Positions 27,016 to 34,612 of a stretch of DNA of 53,096 nt are shown here, in pieces. The stretch comes from Prochlorococcus sp. AG-347-K20. Lineage in GTDB: Bacteria > Cyanobacteriota > Cyanobacteriia > PCC-6307 > Cyanobiaceae. A model generated the notes under the pieces. The model was given only the letters and a program-made list of their open reading frames with translations, was not told where the DNA came from and ran no database searches. Position numbers and translations under genes: made by a program. Within the stretch, counting starts at the first letter, position 1. Each line of letters begins with the position of its first letter. The stretch spans positions 1-53,096 of the forward strand of contig QCCH01000010.1 of assembly GCA_003281315.1 (NCBI GenBank), written 5' to 3'.

Positions 27016-27627
27016 TTATCTATATAAATTTTCTCTAAGCCATGGCAAACTTAATCCCATTACATTACTGAAGCAACCCTCTATTTTTTCTATATATTTA
27101 CCGCCTATACCTTCCAAGGCAAATCCTCCTGCGCAATATAAAGGTTCATTTGTATCTATATAACTCTTGATTTCCCAATCTTCCAAATTAGAAAAATAAA
27201 CTTTTGAACTTACTGTTTTTTTTATTATTTCAGTCATTTTAAAAATTTTGGAAGTTGAATCAAAATTCCCAATTATTAGAGTATGACCAGTGTGTAAAAA
27301 TCCAAATTCTCCAGACATTTTTTTCCATCTAATAAAGGCTTCCTTTTTATTAGATGGTTTTCCATAAGCTTTTCCTTTAAATTCAAAAATTGAATCGCAC
27401 CCAAGTATTTCCAAAGGACCATAATTAAATTCTTCGGGTAATGATATGTTTTGAATATTTTCAGATAAACTATTAGCCTTTTGAAAAGATAATTCCAAAG
27501 CTAAACTAAATATATTCTTTTCTTGAATAGTAGTTTCATCAAAGTCACTTGATATTTGGATAAATTCGATTTGACAATTTTCTAGTAATTTCTTTCTAGA
27601 TTGAGAAGCAGAGGCTAGAATTAACAC
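27016..27627 (-). CDS. maf: Maf-type nucleoside triphosphate pyrophosphatase
   Basis: 203 residues. The N terminus [14 protein letters not shown] is the Maf substrate-binding signature, with further conserved residues in [14 protein letters not shown] and the late [11 protein letters not shown]. Maf proteins hydrolyse non-canonical or modified nucleotides and have been linked to septum control. Convergent with psbC. Confidence 0.92.
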   Translation of the reverse strand: MLILASASQSRKKLLENCQIEFIQISSDFDETTIQEKNIFSLALELSFQKANSLSENIQNISLPEEFNYGPLEILGCDSIFEFKGKAYGKPSNKKEAFIRWKKMSGEFGFLHTGHTLIIGNFDSTSKIFKMTEIIKKTVSSKVYFSNLEDWEIKSYIDTNEPLYCAGGFALEGIGGKYIEKIEGCFSNVMGLSLPWLRENLYR

Positions 27628-27693
27628 AAATTTTTTACCAAATTATAATTCAATTTAATAATTAATAAATTTTAAAATTAAAATAAATTACTA

Positions 27694-29223
27694 ATGGAGT
27701 TGGAAGCAAAATTACATGAAATAAAGAAACCAATAATGGTCCTAGGCACTTCCAGTGGAGCGGGGAAATCGTTAACGGTTACTGCTATTTGCAGGATTCT
27801 TAAAAATTTAGGAGAAGAGCCAATACCTTTTAAAGGACAAAATATGAGTAACAACGCTTGGGTTGATTGGGAAGGTGGAGAGATGGCATATTCACAAGCA
27901 CTTCAAGCTTTTGCTTGCGGTATTAATCCTTCTGCAGAGATGAATCCCATTTTATTAAAACCTCAAGGAAACTCAATAAGTGAGGTGATTCACCTTGGCA
28001 AAAGCATCGGGACCACAACCGCAAAAAATTATTATAAAGATTGGTTTATTCCAGGCTGGGAAGTGATTAAAAAAAGTTTAAAATCTATTTACGAACGGAA
28101 TCCGAATTGCCGTTTAATTATAGAAGGGGCTGGAAGTCCGGTAGAGATGAATTTGATTCACAGAGATCTGACAAATTTAAAAGTTGCTAAATATTTAAAT
28201 GCAAATTGCATTTTGGTTACTGATATTGAGAGAGGGGGGGTATTTGCACAAATTGTTGGTACTCTTGAATTAATGAAACCTGAAGAAAAGAAGCTTATTA
28301 AGGGAATTATTATAAATAGATTCAAAGGAGACCTTTCATTATTTGAAGATGGGAAGAAATGGATAGAGAATAAGACTAAAATCCCTGTTATTGGAATTAT
28401 TCCATGGTTAAATGATTCATTTCCTCCAGAGGATTCTTTAGATTTAATAGAAAAAAAATCACTTTCTAAAAATCCAGAAATCAAAGTTGGAATTATAAAA
28501 TTACCATCTATTAGTAACTTCTCGGATTTTGATCCACTAGAAAATGAAGAAACAATATTAATTGAATGGATAAGAAAATCACAAAACCTAAGTAAGTATG
28601 ACTTCATTATTCTGCCGGGCAGTAAACAAACGATTAAAGATCAAATATTTCTTGAAAATTCTGGCTTATCTAAGGATATAAGGGAATATTCAAAAAATGA
28701 AGGGAATATTATTGGAATATGTGGAGGTTTACAAATGTTAGGGACTACACTTGAAGATCCGTATTTTAAAGAGGGTTCCAAAAATTATTCTGAACAAAAA
28801 ATTAAAGGTATTGGATTACTACCATTAAAAACGACTTTTTTTAAAAAAAAATTAACACGACAAATTAACTCTAAATCTATATGGCCGTGCCAATCAGAAA
28901 TTAATGGATTTGAAATTCATAATGGTCAAACTTTATTAGATGACATCCAAAGTTCATTAAAGATTAATCCTATTTTTGAAGATTCAGATCTCGGTTGGTA
29001 CAAAGAAAATAATAAAGGCGGAACTATTGCAGGAACATACATTCATGGGATCTTTGAAAATGACAGTTGGAGAGAGCATTATATTAATTTAATAAGGAAG
29101 AGTAAAAATCTAACAATATTAAATAAAAAATCAATATCTTATAAAGAGAAGAGAAAATCCATTATTGATAATCTTGCGAATGAATTCCACAAACATTTAA
29201 ATCTGAAATTATTTTTAAGTTGA
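27694..29223 (+). CDS. cobQ: adenosylcobyric acid synthase
   Basis: 509 residues. ATP-binding N-terminal domain with LGTSSGAGKSLTVTA and FKGQNMSNNAWV, and a C-terminal class I glutamine amidotransferase-like domain with the nucleophile in GICGGLQMLG and a late YIHGIFEND. It amidates four side chains of the corrin ring in cobalamin (pseudocobalamin) synthesis, which Prochlorococcus performs itself. Its stop overlaps the TTG start of the ferredoxin (TTGA). Confidence 0.96.
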   Translation: MELEAKLHEIKKPIMVLGTSSGAGKSLTVTAICRILKNLGEEPIPFKGQNMSNNAWVDWEGGEMAYSQALQAFACGINPSAEMNPILLKPQGNSISEVIHLGKSIGTTTAKNYYKDWFIPGWEVIKKSLKSIYERNPNCRLIIEGAGSPVEMNLIHRDLTNLKVAKYLNANCILVTDIERGGVFAQIVGTLELMKPEEKKLIKGIIINRFKGDLSLFEDGKKWIENKTKIPVIGIIPWLNDSFPPEDSLDLIEKKSLSKNPEIKVGIIKLPSISNFSDFDPLENEETILIEWIRKSQNLSKYDFIILPGSKQTIKDQIFLENSGLSKDIREYSKNEGNIIGICGGLQMLGTTLEDPYFKEGSKNYSEQKIKGIGLLPLKTTFFKKKLTRQINSKSIWPCQSEINGFEIHNGQTLLDDIQSSLKINPIFEDSDLGWYKENNKGGTIAGTYIHGIFENDSWREHYINLIRKSKNLTILNKKSISYKEKRKSIIDNLANEFHKHLNLKLFLS

Positions 29224-29468
29224 ACGAAACAAAAAATATCAAAGTAATATGGCCAAACAATAAAGAAACATTTGTTTCAGAAGGTGATGACTGGTTTTCC
29301 TCTGCTGAAAAAGCAGGTTTAGAAATCCCTACTGGCTGCCTCACAGGAAGTTGTGGAGCCTGTGAAATAGATGTAAATGGTGAAACAGTAAGGGCTTGTA
29401 TAAGTGAGGTTAAAAATAAAAAAAAATGTACTTTAAAGGTTAATTTAACTTCAGACCCCTTTTGGTAA
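29220..29468 (+). CDS. plant-type [2Fe-2S] ferredoxin
   Basis: 82 residues from a TTG that overlaps the cobQ stop. CLTGSCGACEIDV followed later by RACIS gives the C-x4-C-x2-C...C ligand set of plant-type ferredoxins. It is shorter than photosynthetic PetF (about 97-99 residues) and has a divergent N terminus, so it is probably a specialised electron donor. Translational coupling to cobQ hints at, but does not prove, a link with cobalamin synthesis. Confidence 0.85.
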   Translation: MNETKNIKVIWPNNKETFVSEGDDWFSSAEKAGLEIPTGCLTGSCGACEIDVNGETVRACISEVKNKKKCTLKVNLTSDPFW

Positions 29469-29479
29469 AATTAATTTCA

Positions 29480-30028
29480 CTAAACATTACCTATTATTAG
29501 ATAAAGGAAAAAATAGTAAAAAAATGATCCTAAAAATGTATTTATTATAATAACCATCTTTTTGATTTTTGATGAGGCAATAATATAGCTTCCCAAAACA
29601 TGAGGTAGGATTGGGAAAGATCTTATTATTAAAATATAAAAAGATCTAAAAGATATATTGTCGAAAAAATTATAAAGATTATTTTCTTCTGGTTTTTTTA
29701 AAAATAATATATTTCTGGAAAATTTAAAATTAATTTTTCTCAAAATAAGAACTTGAATTACACTTAATATCGTTAAAACAGGAGCAAAAAATAAAATATA
29801 GTATAAACCAAAAAGCTTTACTAATATAAAGTCAAAAATAATAGCGAAAGGAAGGCCAAAAAAAATAGAAATTATATTCAATACTATTAAATATTTGTAT
29901 TGAATATTATCAAGAAAGGACTCAATATCATAAGTATATTTAAATATAAGAGCTAAAAAATAAACCACTAAATAAGTAAAAAATATTTTAAAAATAACTG
30001 ATTTAAAATAAAGATCTTGTTTATTCAT
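29480..30028 (-). CDS. integral membrane protein, VTT/DedA-like
   Basis: 182 residues, very hydrophobic and AT-rich, with four to five helices. The stretch IRSFPILPHVLGSYIIASSK resembles the R-x-x-P-x-x-P helical hairpin of VTT (TVP38/TMEM64/DedA) proteins, which move lipids or support membrane homeostasis. The assignment rests on this pattern only. It lies at the edge of the tRNA-Ser island and may be core or cargo. Confidence 0.55.
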   Translation of the reverse strand: MNKQDLYFKSVIFKIFFTYLVVYFLALIFKYTYDIESFLDNIQYKYLIVLNIISIFFGLPFAIIFDFILVKLFGLYYILFFAPVLTILSVIQVLILRKINFKFSRNILFLKKPEENNLYNFFDNISFRSFYILIIRSFPILPHVLGSYIIASSKIKKMVIIINTFLGSFFYYFFLYLIIGNV

Positions 30029-30030
30029 AT

Positions 30031-30126
30031 ATGATCACCCTTCCAAGTAATTATCAAAGACGAGGAGATGAAATTGTATCACATCCCATTTCGGCAATTA
30101 TAAAACCATTTAGAAAACATTTGTAA
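30031..30126 (+). CDS. possible 31-residue peptide
   Basis: ATG at 30031 opens MITLPSNYQRRGDEIVSHPI and stops after RKHL. Composition is peptide-like and basic, but there is no Shine-Dalgarno sequence and it lies in a region with decayed material. Listed as a candidate only. From 30127 to 30221 I see only a GATATAGGG doublet. Confidence 0.25.
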   Translation: MITLPSNYQRRGDEIVSHPISAIIKPFRKHL

Positions 30127-30165
30127 GGATGGCATAATTGGAAAATATCCACAAAAACGTTTTGG

Positions 30166-30197
30166 GATATAGGGGAAACACTTGGAAAGATATAGGG
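30166..30197 (+). repeat. GATATAGGG doublet
   Basis: GATATAGGG at 30166-30174 and 30189-30197, 23 bp apart (about two helical turns), each followed by a run of A. It resembles the spaced motifs near the tRNA scars but is not next to a recognised scar. Confidence 0.4.
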
Positions 30198-30221
30198 AAA
30201 AATAAAAGGATTAACTTTGCA

Positions 30222-30300
30222 TAAAAAAAGACCCCTATTAATTAGGGGTCCCTCTTGGTTGTACTAAATCAAGTGTTTCCTTGTTTCCACTTTTTCAGTA
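30222..30300 (-). ncRNA. yfr2: Yfr2-family small RNA
   Basis: On the minus strand two GGAAACA motifs lie 8 bases apart (complement of 30274-30280 and 30282-30288), followed by CTTGATTTAGTACAACCAAG, then GACCCCTA-TTAAT-TAGGGGTC and a T-run (30223-30250). The repeated GGAAACA and the C/G-rich terminator are the known signature of the Yfr2-Yfr5 regulatory RNAs of Prochlorococcus and Synechococcus. The 3' end is the T-run; the 5' end is not fixed and may be near 30310. Which of Yfr2-5 this is cannot be said. Confidence 0.7.
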
Positions 30301-30474
30301 AACCACTCCTTCACACATAAATACAATATGCCATTAAATTCTTTTTCGTGGAAGGGACGAATGGGATGTTACTTAACTGTCACATGTGCCACTTATCTAT
30401 TTCTGAATATTTTTCATTAAAAACATTAAAAATTAGAAAAAAGGTCTTTTTAATATCTTGAGTTTATCTTGCCT

Positions 30475-30633
30475 TTAGTAAAGTTTGCAATGAGAGCTTG
30501 TTGGGTGGTCTATACATTCTTTTTCCCAATAATCTTGTCTTGGATCTTTTGGTAGTTGATAATTAAAATCATGCATTCTCCAAATATCTGAAGTTGCATT
30601 TCTAAGGGCGGTGAATGGAGTGGTGAATCTCAT
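30475..30633 (-). CDS. 52-residue protein with CP12-like cysteine tail
   Basis: ATG at 30633 is preceded at good spacing by AGGAGG, one of the best ribosome binding sites in the window. The peptide starts MRFTTPFTALRNATSDIWRM and ends with C40-IDHPTSSH-C49-KLY. Two cysteines eight residues apart plus a short K/R-x-Y end mimic the C-terminal loop of CP12, the redox-controlled linker that inhibits GAPDH and phosphoribulokinase. The CP12 N-terminal half is absent, so function is only suggested. It lies between the Yfr2-like RNA and the tRNA-Ser scars. Confidence 0.75.
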   Translation of the reverse strand: MRFTTPFTALRNATSDIWRMHDFNYQLPKDPRQDYWEKECIDHPTSSHCKLY

Positions 30634-30876
30634 AAAACCTCCTATATCTCTACTACCTAATTATCCTCCTATTCAATTGAAATTAATAGAGTATTAATAC
30701 CGGAGTATTACTGCCTTGTATTTGTCGCGAATATCTTTTCTAATTCAATAGGAGTAGAAATAATTCAGGAGTCAAAAGCACTTAATCGACTTTATGGACA
30801 GCGAGGTGCATAATACTCGAAGAGGGCAAATAAATGCACCCTTATTTTTTTAGAACTTCCTTAAACTATTATTCAA

Positions 30877-30887
30877 CGGAGAGGGTG
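30877..30887 (-). repeat. tRNA-Ser 3'-end scar 1
   Basis: CGGAGAGGGTG is identical to the first 11 bases at the 3' end of tRNA-Ser(CGA) as read on the plus strand (32601-32611), including the discriminator base. The match stops there. Such short cores are typical of distal attachment sites. Confidence 0.65.
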
Positions 30888-30906
30888 TAAGTCGATTTGC
30901 TTCTGA

Positions 30907-30933
30907 CAGACACTGCCAGACACCATCAGATAC
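30907..30933 (+). repeat. CAGACAC triplet, 10-bp phased
   Basis: CAGACAC at 30907 and 30917 and CAGATAC at 30927, each 10 bp apart, beginning 30 bp inside scar 1. Related copies: GAGACAC 31061, AAGACAC 31144, CAGACAC 31154 and 31207. The helical phasing suggests protein binding. Confidence 0.55.
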
Positions 30934-30958
30934 TAGGTTTCAAGAAATCGGAGGAAAT

Positions 30959-31012
30959 TCTCCCAACATTTCTCCCAACACTCTCAAAATTCTCCCAACA
31001 TTTCTCCCAACA
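30959..31012 (+). repeat. four TCTCCCAACA motifs in two doublets
   Basis: TCTCCCAACA starts at 30959, 30971, 30991 and 31003: pairs 12 bp apart, the pair itself repeated after 32 bp. The first copy is 82 bp from scar 1. A related CCACCAACAC pair, also 12 bp apart, starts 83 bp from scar 2. Confidence 0.65.
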
Positions 31013-31143
31013 CTTTCAGAAAAAAATGGTCTGACATTGTCAGAATCCACCTGATACTATGAGACACTATTTTTCAGAAGAAAATAGAAAAAACCCTTAT
31101 TAAGACTAGTTTTTATGAAGATTGTGAAACTACCAGAACCCTT

Positions 31144-31160
31144 AAGACACTGTCAGACAC
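31144..31160 (+). repeat. AGACAC doublet next to scar 2
   Basis: AAGACAC at 31144-31150 and CAGACAC at 31154-31160, 10 bp apart, ending 12 bp before scar 2. It mirrors the triplet at the left end of the same segment. Confidence 0.5.
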
Positions 31161-31171
31161 TAGAAATAATC

Positions 31172-31182
31172 CGGAGAGGGTG
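31172..31182 (-). repeat. tRNA-Ser 3'-end scar 2
   Basis: Second exact 11-base copy of the tRNA-Ser 3' end (CGGAGAGGGTG). A CAGACAC follows 35 bp later and a 12-bp-spaced CCACCAACAC pair 83 bp later, the same layout as after scar 1. Confidence 0.65.
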
Positions 31183-31254
31183 AAATTACATCTCAAGCAA
31201 CATCGGCAGACACTGTATTATATGGGAATTATTTTTGAGCGATTAAGTACATAC

Positions 31255-31276
31255 CCACCAACACATCCACCAACAC
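31255..31276 (+). repeat. CCACCAACAC doublet
   Basis: CCACCAACAC at 31255-31264 and 31267-31276, 12 bp apart. It is the counterpart, in position and core CCAACA-like sequence, of the TCTCCCAACA pairs near scar 1. Confidence 0.55.
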
Positions 31277-31389
31277 CAAAAACTTGCAGATATTTGTACG
31301 AAACAGTACTCAAAAAATTAAAGAATATTAACTATCTGCTTAAAATTTGCCATTTGCAGAATAGGCGGAAGATAGATTTTATTTTTGGA

Positions 31390-31596
31390 CTATTGTCTAT
31401 TCAAAAGTATCTGAGAATTTATCCATTCTTGTATTTCTCTTTCAATCAAAACTGAAATTTTAGGTCCTAGATGTATATTCTTTGGGAATTTTCCCTCTGC
31501 CATATAACTTTAAATAGTTCTTCTTGTTAGAGACGTCATTTTAATTACATCTCTTAAACGCAAAAGTTTATATGAAAAGTCTGTTTCATTGTGCAT
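31390..31596 (-). pseudogene. AlpA-family prophage-type regulator broken by one stop codon
   Basis: Reading from ATG at 31596 gives MHNETDFSYKLLRLRDVIKM, TSLTRRTI, a TAA stop at codon 29, then SYMAEGKFPKNIHLGPKISV and LIEREIQEWI. RLRDVIKMT...RRTI.SYMAEGKFP and the WI end are the AlpA helix-turn-helix signature, where the stop takes the place of a conserved tyrosine (TAT/TAC to TAA). The rest of the frame is open, so the loss is recent or the stop is a sequencing error. AlpA proteins switch on excision of cryptic elements. Confidence 0.8.
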
Positions 31597-31650
31597 AAAG
31601 TAAATTGCACGCCAAAATAACTATAAAAGACAGTCAATTCAAAATCTAAG

Positions 31651-31779
31651 TTGGCAAATTTTGATGATTTCTATAAAAGTTTACCAAAGGATGAAGTTCA
31701 AAAGTGGCAGTTCTTTGAAAGGGAGTTTGTCCCATGGTTTCTAAAAGAAGACTCTTTATTTTCATCAAAGGGTAAATAA
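31651..31779 (+). pseudogene. N-terminal stub of a helicase/restriction-type protein
   Basis: A 42-residue frame from TTG at 31651 reads MANFDDFYKSLPKDEVQKWQ and continues FFEREFVPWFLKEDSLFSSK before a stop. The pattern FYKSLP...(K)xxFExxFxxWFLxxDxxF resembles the N-terminal lead of large DEAD/DEAH helicase-restriction proteins common in genomic islands. If so, the rest of the gene has been deleted. The match is by memory of the pattern and should be treated as tentative. Confidence 0.35.
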
Positions 31780-31829
31780 TCTGCGTGGTATCATAAAAGA
31801 TTTTTCTGAAAAGTCGCAACAGGATAAAT

Positions 31830-32459
31830 TCAATTATTTAAATTGACTAATACAGTTTCTTTTTTCCAATAATTACCATCCTTACCATAATGAACATTAT
31901 ATGTTAAGAGTGTTTTTGCTTTTAATAAATATGGTCCTTTTCTTATATCAAACCAAGCATATTCCCCTGGTTTAAGGTCTTTATTATATCTTGAATCATC
32001 ATTTAAAGAATTATTACTTACATCATTTGTTAACAAAATCTTTTTAAATTTAGGGAAAACAATTTCTATAAACTTATTTACTTCTTTGTGATTAAGGTGC
32101 TGAAGAACATCCTTACAAATCAAAAGGTCAGAATGAGAAATTTTATTATAATCCTTTAATAATTTGAATTCTATATTGGGTTTTGCGAATTTCTTGTTAT
32201 TTGATTGAATTACGCTTTCAACTATGTCATATCCTTTATAAGTTAAATCATCCCAATTTATATATTGTGAGAACTCCCAGTCTCCACATCCAATATCAGA
32301 AACGCTTTTGATTTTATTTTTAATTATAAAATCCTTAAGGAATTTTCTATATATTTCTGTGGATGAAACTTTACTCCCACCACCAGAACCTCCCCAATAA
32401 TCAGTATTATATATACGATCAAATTCATAGATACATTTTTCATCTACTAAATGATTCAT
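31830..32459 (-). CDS. class I SAM-dependent methyltransferase
   Basis: 209 residues. Motif I is SDIGCGDWEFSQYI (SAM-binding glycine loop, about residues 54-67), followed by an acidic strand end GYDIVE and LLICKDVLQHLNH (motif IV region). A glycine-rich N-terminal stretch (WGGSGGGSKVSS) may be a flexible substrate loop. Substrate unknown; small-molecule or glycan methylation are both possible. It ends 142 bp from the tRNA-Ser 3' end and is probably island cargo. Confidence 0.75.
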   Translation of the reverse strand: MNHLVDEKCIYEFDRIYNTDYWGGSGGGSKVSSTEIYRKFLKDFIIKNKIKSVSDIGCGDWEFSQYINWDDLTYKGYDIVESVIQSNNKKFAKPNIEFKLLKDYNKISHSDLLICKDVLQHLNHKEVNKFIEIVFPKFKKILLTNDVSNNSLNDDSRYNKDLKPGEYAWFDIRKGPYLLKAKTLLTYNVHYGKDGNYWKKETVLVNLNN

Positions 32460-32600
32460 CTAATTAGGATAAGAAAAAATAATAGTTCCTTAGCACATTT
32501 TATATTACTGTAAGGAAACATATGGAACTAATAACCCTCTGAAAACTCAGTCAGAAGTTATTGTCTTAACTATATGGCATTCTAATTAACTATAAAATTA

Positions 32601-32685
32601 CGGAGAGGGTGGGATTCGAACCCACGAATAGTTTCCTATTAAATGATTTCGAGTCATTCGCTTTCGACCACTCAGCCACCTCTCC
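32601..32685 (-). tRNA. tRNA-Ser(CGA)
   Basis: 85 bases. The acceptor stem GGAGAGG/CCTCTCC with discriminator G, anticodon stem-loop AATGA-CTCGAAA-TCATT (anticodon CGA), a long variable arm (TAATAGGAAACTATT region) and T arm GTGGG-TTCGAAT-CCCAC give a complete class II serine tRNA. CCA is not encoded. Its 3' end is the attachment site of the neighbouring island. Confidence 0.95.
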
Positions 32686-32747
32686 AACTATTTATAATTA
32701 TGAACATAATCAAAAAAGAATTATGAACTATATAATTATCTTAATTT

Positions 32748-33770
32748 TTAATTCCACCCTGCATCTTTCATCAATTTAATAGCTAAAGAATTTTTTTCTC
32801 CAAGGTCTTCTACAGTGACACTATCTGGAATAAACTCACCAAAGTTCTTTACTATTTCATTCTGATTGACTTCATTTAAAGGATGTTCAAAAGTAGGCGC
32901 AGCTAAACCTTTACTTCCTTCAGGAGATGCTAAGAATTGAAGCAATTGAATAGCTTCGTCTTTATTTGTTGCATATTTTGCAACACCACCAGCACTAATA
33001 TTTACATGTGCAGGATTAGGAGTAAGTACCTTTGTTTTTTTGGCATATAAAGCATCTCTCCTTCCATTAACGCCCGCTAGCATTCTTGCGACGTAATAAT
33101 GATTTACAATTCCAACTCCACATTTTTTCTTAGAAACTGCTCTAATTATTGAAATATCGCCTGGGAAGAATGGTTGGGAAACGTTTGAAATCATTCCGCT
33201 TAACCAAGCTTTAGTTTCTAATTCACCTTTGTTAATTATTTGATTAGCAACTAAAGATTGATTGTATGGACTTTTTCTATTCCTTAAACATACTTTTCCT
33301 TTCAAAGAAGGATCAGCTAAATCATTGTAATCATTAATCTTGCTTACATCTACTACTTTTGGATTTGCAACCATAACTCTTACTCTTCTTGTCAATGCAT
33401 ACCACTCCTTATTGGGATCTTTTAATCCAACAGGAACATCATTTTCTAAATTAGAAGAAGTTATTGGTTGAAGTAATCCAGCTTTTGCTGCGTTAGTGAT
33501 TCTTGCTGCATCTACTAGCAATATCAAATCTGCTTGAGAATTCTTTCCTTCTCTTTTCAATCTTTCAATTAAAGATATTCCTGCTGCTTCTATAAGCCTA
33601 ACTTTAATTCCTGTTTCTTCTGCGAATTTTTTATAAACACTTCGATCTGTATTGTAATGTCTACCGGAATAAACCTTGACTTCTTTTTCTGTTGAATTAA
33701 CAGGTACATTTACATTCATTAAAAATGTACATGTTAGTGCTGTATAAAATATTTTTTTGAGTTTTTGCAC
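32748..33770 (-). CDS. futA: ferric iron ABC transporter substrate-binding protein
   Basis: 340 residues with a signal peptide (about 1-26). The mature start EVKVYSGRHYNTD and the NHYYVARM motif supply the tyrosines that bind Fe(III) in FutA/IdiA proteins. RVRVMVANP and GDISIIRAVSKKKCGVGIV are further family marks. It serves periplasmic ferric iron capture and, in cyanobacteria, protection of PSII under iron stress. Divergent from piuC with 102 bp between; permease and ATPase genes are not adjacent. Confidence 0.93.
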   Translation of the reverse strand: MQKLKKIFYTALTCTFLMNVNVPVNSTEKEVKVYSGRHYNTDRSVYKKFAEETGIKVRLIEAAGISLIERLKREGKNSQADLILLVDAARITNAAKAGLLQPITSSNLENDVPVGLKDPNKEWYALTRRVRVMVANPKVVDVSKINDYNDLADPSLKGKVCLRNRKSPYNQSLVANQIINKGELETKAWLSGMISNVSQPFFPGDISIIRAVSKKKCGVGIVNHYYVARMLAGVNGRRDALYAKKTKVLTPNPAHVNISAGGVAKYATNKDEAIQLLQFLASPEGSKGLAAPTFEHPLNEVNQNEIVKNFGEFIPDSVTVEDLGEKNSLAIKLMKDAGWN

Positions 33771-33872
33771 TTTTTCAAATTAGTATCTATGGTTACTTTA
33801 TACTTATCAAAACTGTAAAATCCTTAAAAGCGATCTTCTATACATAAAGATGTATCATTTTTTATATTACAA

Positions 33873-34538
33873 ATGAATTATTTAACCCATCAGTTACTAA
33901 ATGCTGAAGAAATCAACCTTATAAAGAAAGAATTAGAAGAAGAAACTCAAGATTGGGAAGATGGGGAAAAAACTGCTGGCAGCCATGCCTCAATGGTTAA
34001 AAATAATTTGCAATTAAATAGAAATTCTGAAGTATCAAAAAAATATTCGCAATTAATTAATAAAAAGATCCTTTCAAACCAATTAATAAAAAGTTTTTCT
34101 TTACCAAAAATAATCCACGGAATAATGTTTACAAAATCATCAAAAAATATGAATTATGGGAGACATATTGATAATCCATATATGTCTTCTGGGAGATCAG
34201 ATTTATCTTTTACTCTATCGCTAACAAATAAAGATCTTTATGGAGGTGGTGAATTAATTATTGAAACAATGAATTCGGAAGAGAGATTTAAGTTAAATGC
34301 TGGAGAAATTATTATATATCCAAGTTCTTACTTACATTCAGTAAGTAAAGTAATTAACGGTGAAAGATTAGTGTGCGTAGGCTGGATTGAAAGTTATGTT
34401 AAGTCAGCAGAAGAAAGAGAATATTTATTCGATCTTGATGCAGGAGCAAGAGGAGTCTTAGCAAAGTATGGGATGTCGGATGAAGTTGATTTAATATTCA
34501 AATCCTATTCAAACTTATTAAGAATATTAGGTAATTAA
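33873..34538 (+). CDS. piuC: PKHD-type Fe(II)/2-oxoglutarate dioxygenase, PiuC-like
   Basis: 221 residues. The facial triad H98-x-D100 (GRHIDNPY) and H155 (YLHSV), plus R165 for 2-oxoglutarate, are all present. PiuC-type hydroxylases are iron-regulated in other bacteria; substrate unknown. The divergent layout with futA fits a shared iron-responsive promoter, although I could not find a convincing Fur box in the 102-bp gap. Confidence 0.88.
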   Translation: MNYLTHQLLNAEEINLIKKELEEETQDWEDGEKTAGSHASMVKNNLQLNRNSEVSKKYSQLINKKILSNQLIKSFSLPKIIHGIMFTKSSKNMNYGRHIDNPYMSSGRSDLSFTLSLTNKDLYGGGELIIETMNSEERFKLNAGEIIIYPSSYLHSVSKVINGERLVCVGWIESYVKSAEEREYLFDLDAGARGVLAKYGMSDEVDLIFKSYSNLLRILGN

Positions 34539-34612
34539 TGGATCATTTTATACATCAACTGGGAAATTAACTCTAAACTTAACTAAAGTGGTTAGAGAAT
34601 AATTTTCCAAAA

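Larger units (their letters stand above)
30877..32600. mobile_element. decayed tandem tRNA-Ser island
   Basis: Bounded on the right by the 3' end of an intact tRNA-Ser(CGA) and on the left by an 11-bp copy of that 3' end; a second copy at 31172 divides it. It contains motif arrays, a broken AlpA regulator, a helicase/restriction gene stub and a methyltransferase, but no integrase. I read it as two stacked, mostly dead tRNA-targeting elements. From 30634 to 31389 there is no gene, only scars and motif arrays. Confidence 0.65.

Noticed and set aside
28158..28607. 149-codon minus-strand frame inside cobQ
   Set aside because: It is antisense to a clearly conserved gene; AT-rich codon structure on the coding strand explains the open frame.
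30328..30420. 30-codon frame MPLNSFSWKGRMGCYLTVTC
   Set aside because: No ribosome binding site, and it overlaps the likely promoter of the Yfr2-like RNA on the other strand.
30959..31012. CRISPR-like array
   Set aside because: Units are 10 bp with 2- to 10-bp spacers and no leader or cas genes; far too short for CRISPR.
31180..31455. 91-codon open frame starting inside tRNA-Ser scar 2
   Set aside because: It runs through the CAGACAC and CCACCAACAC repeats and then across the 3' end of the AlpA pseudogene on the other strand; composition is not protein-like and there is no ribosome binding site.
33771..33872. Fur box between futA and piuC
   Set aside because: No sequence close to the GATAATGATAATCATTATC consensus could be found, although iron control is likely from gene content.
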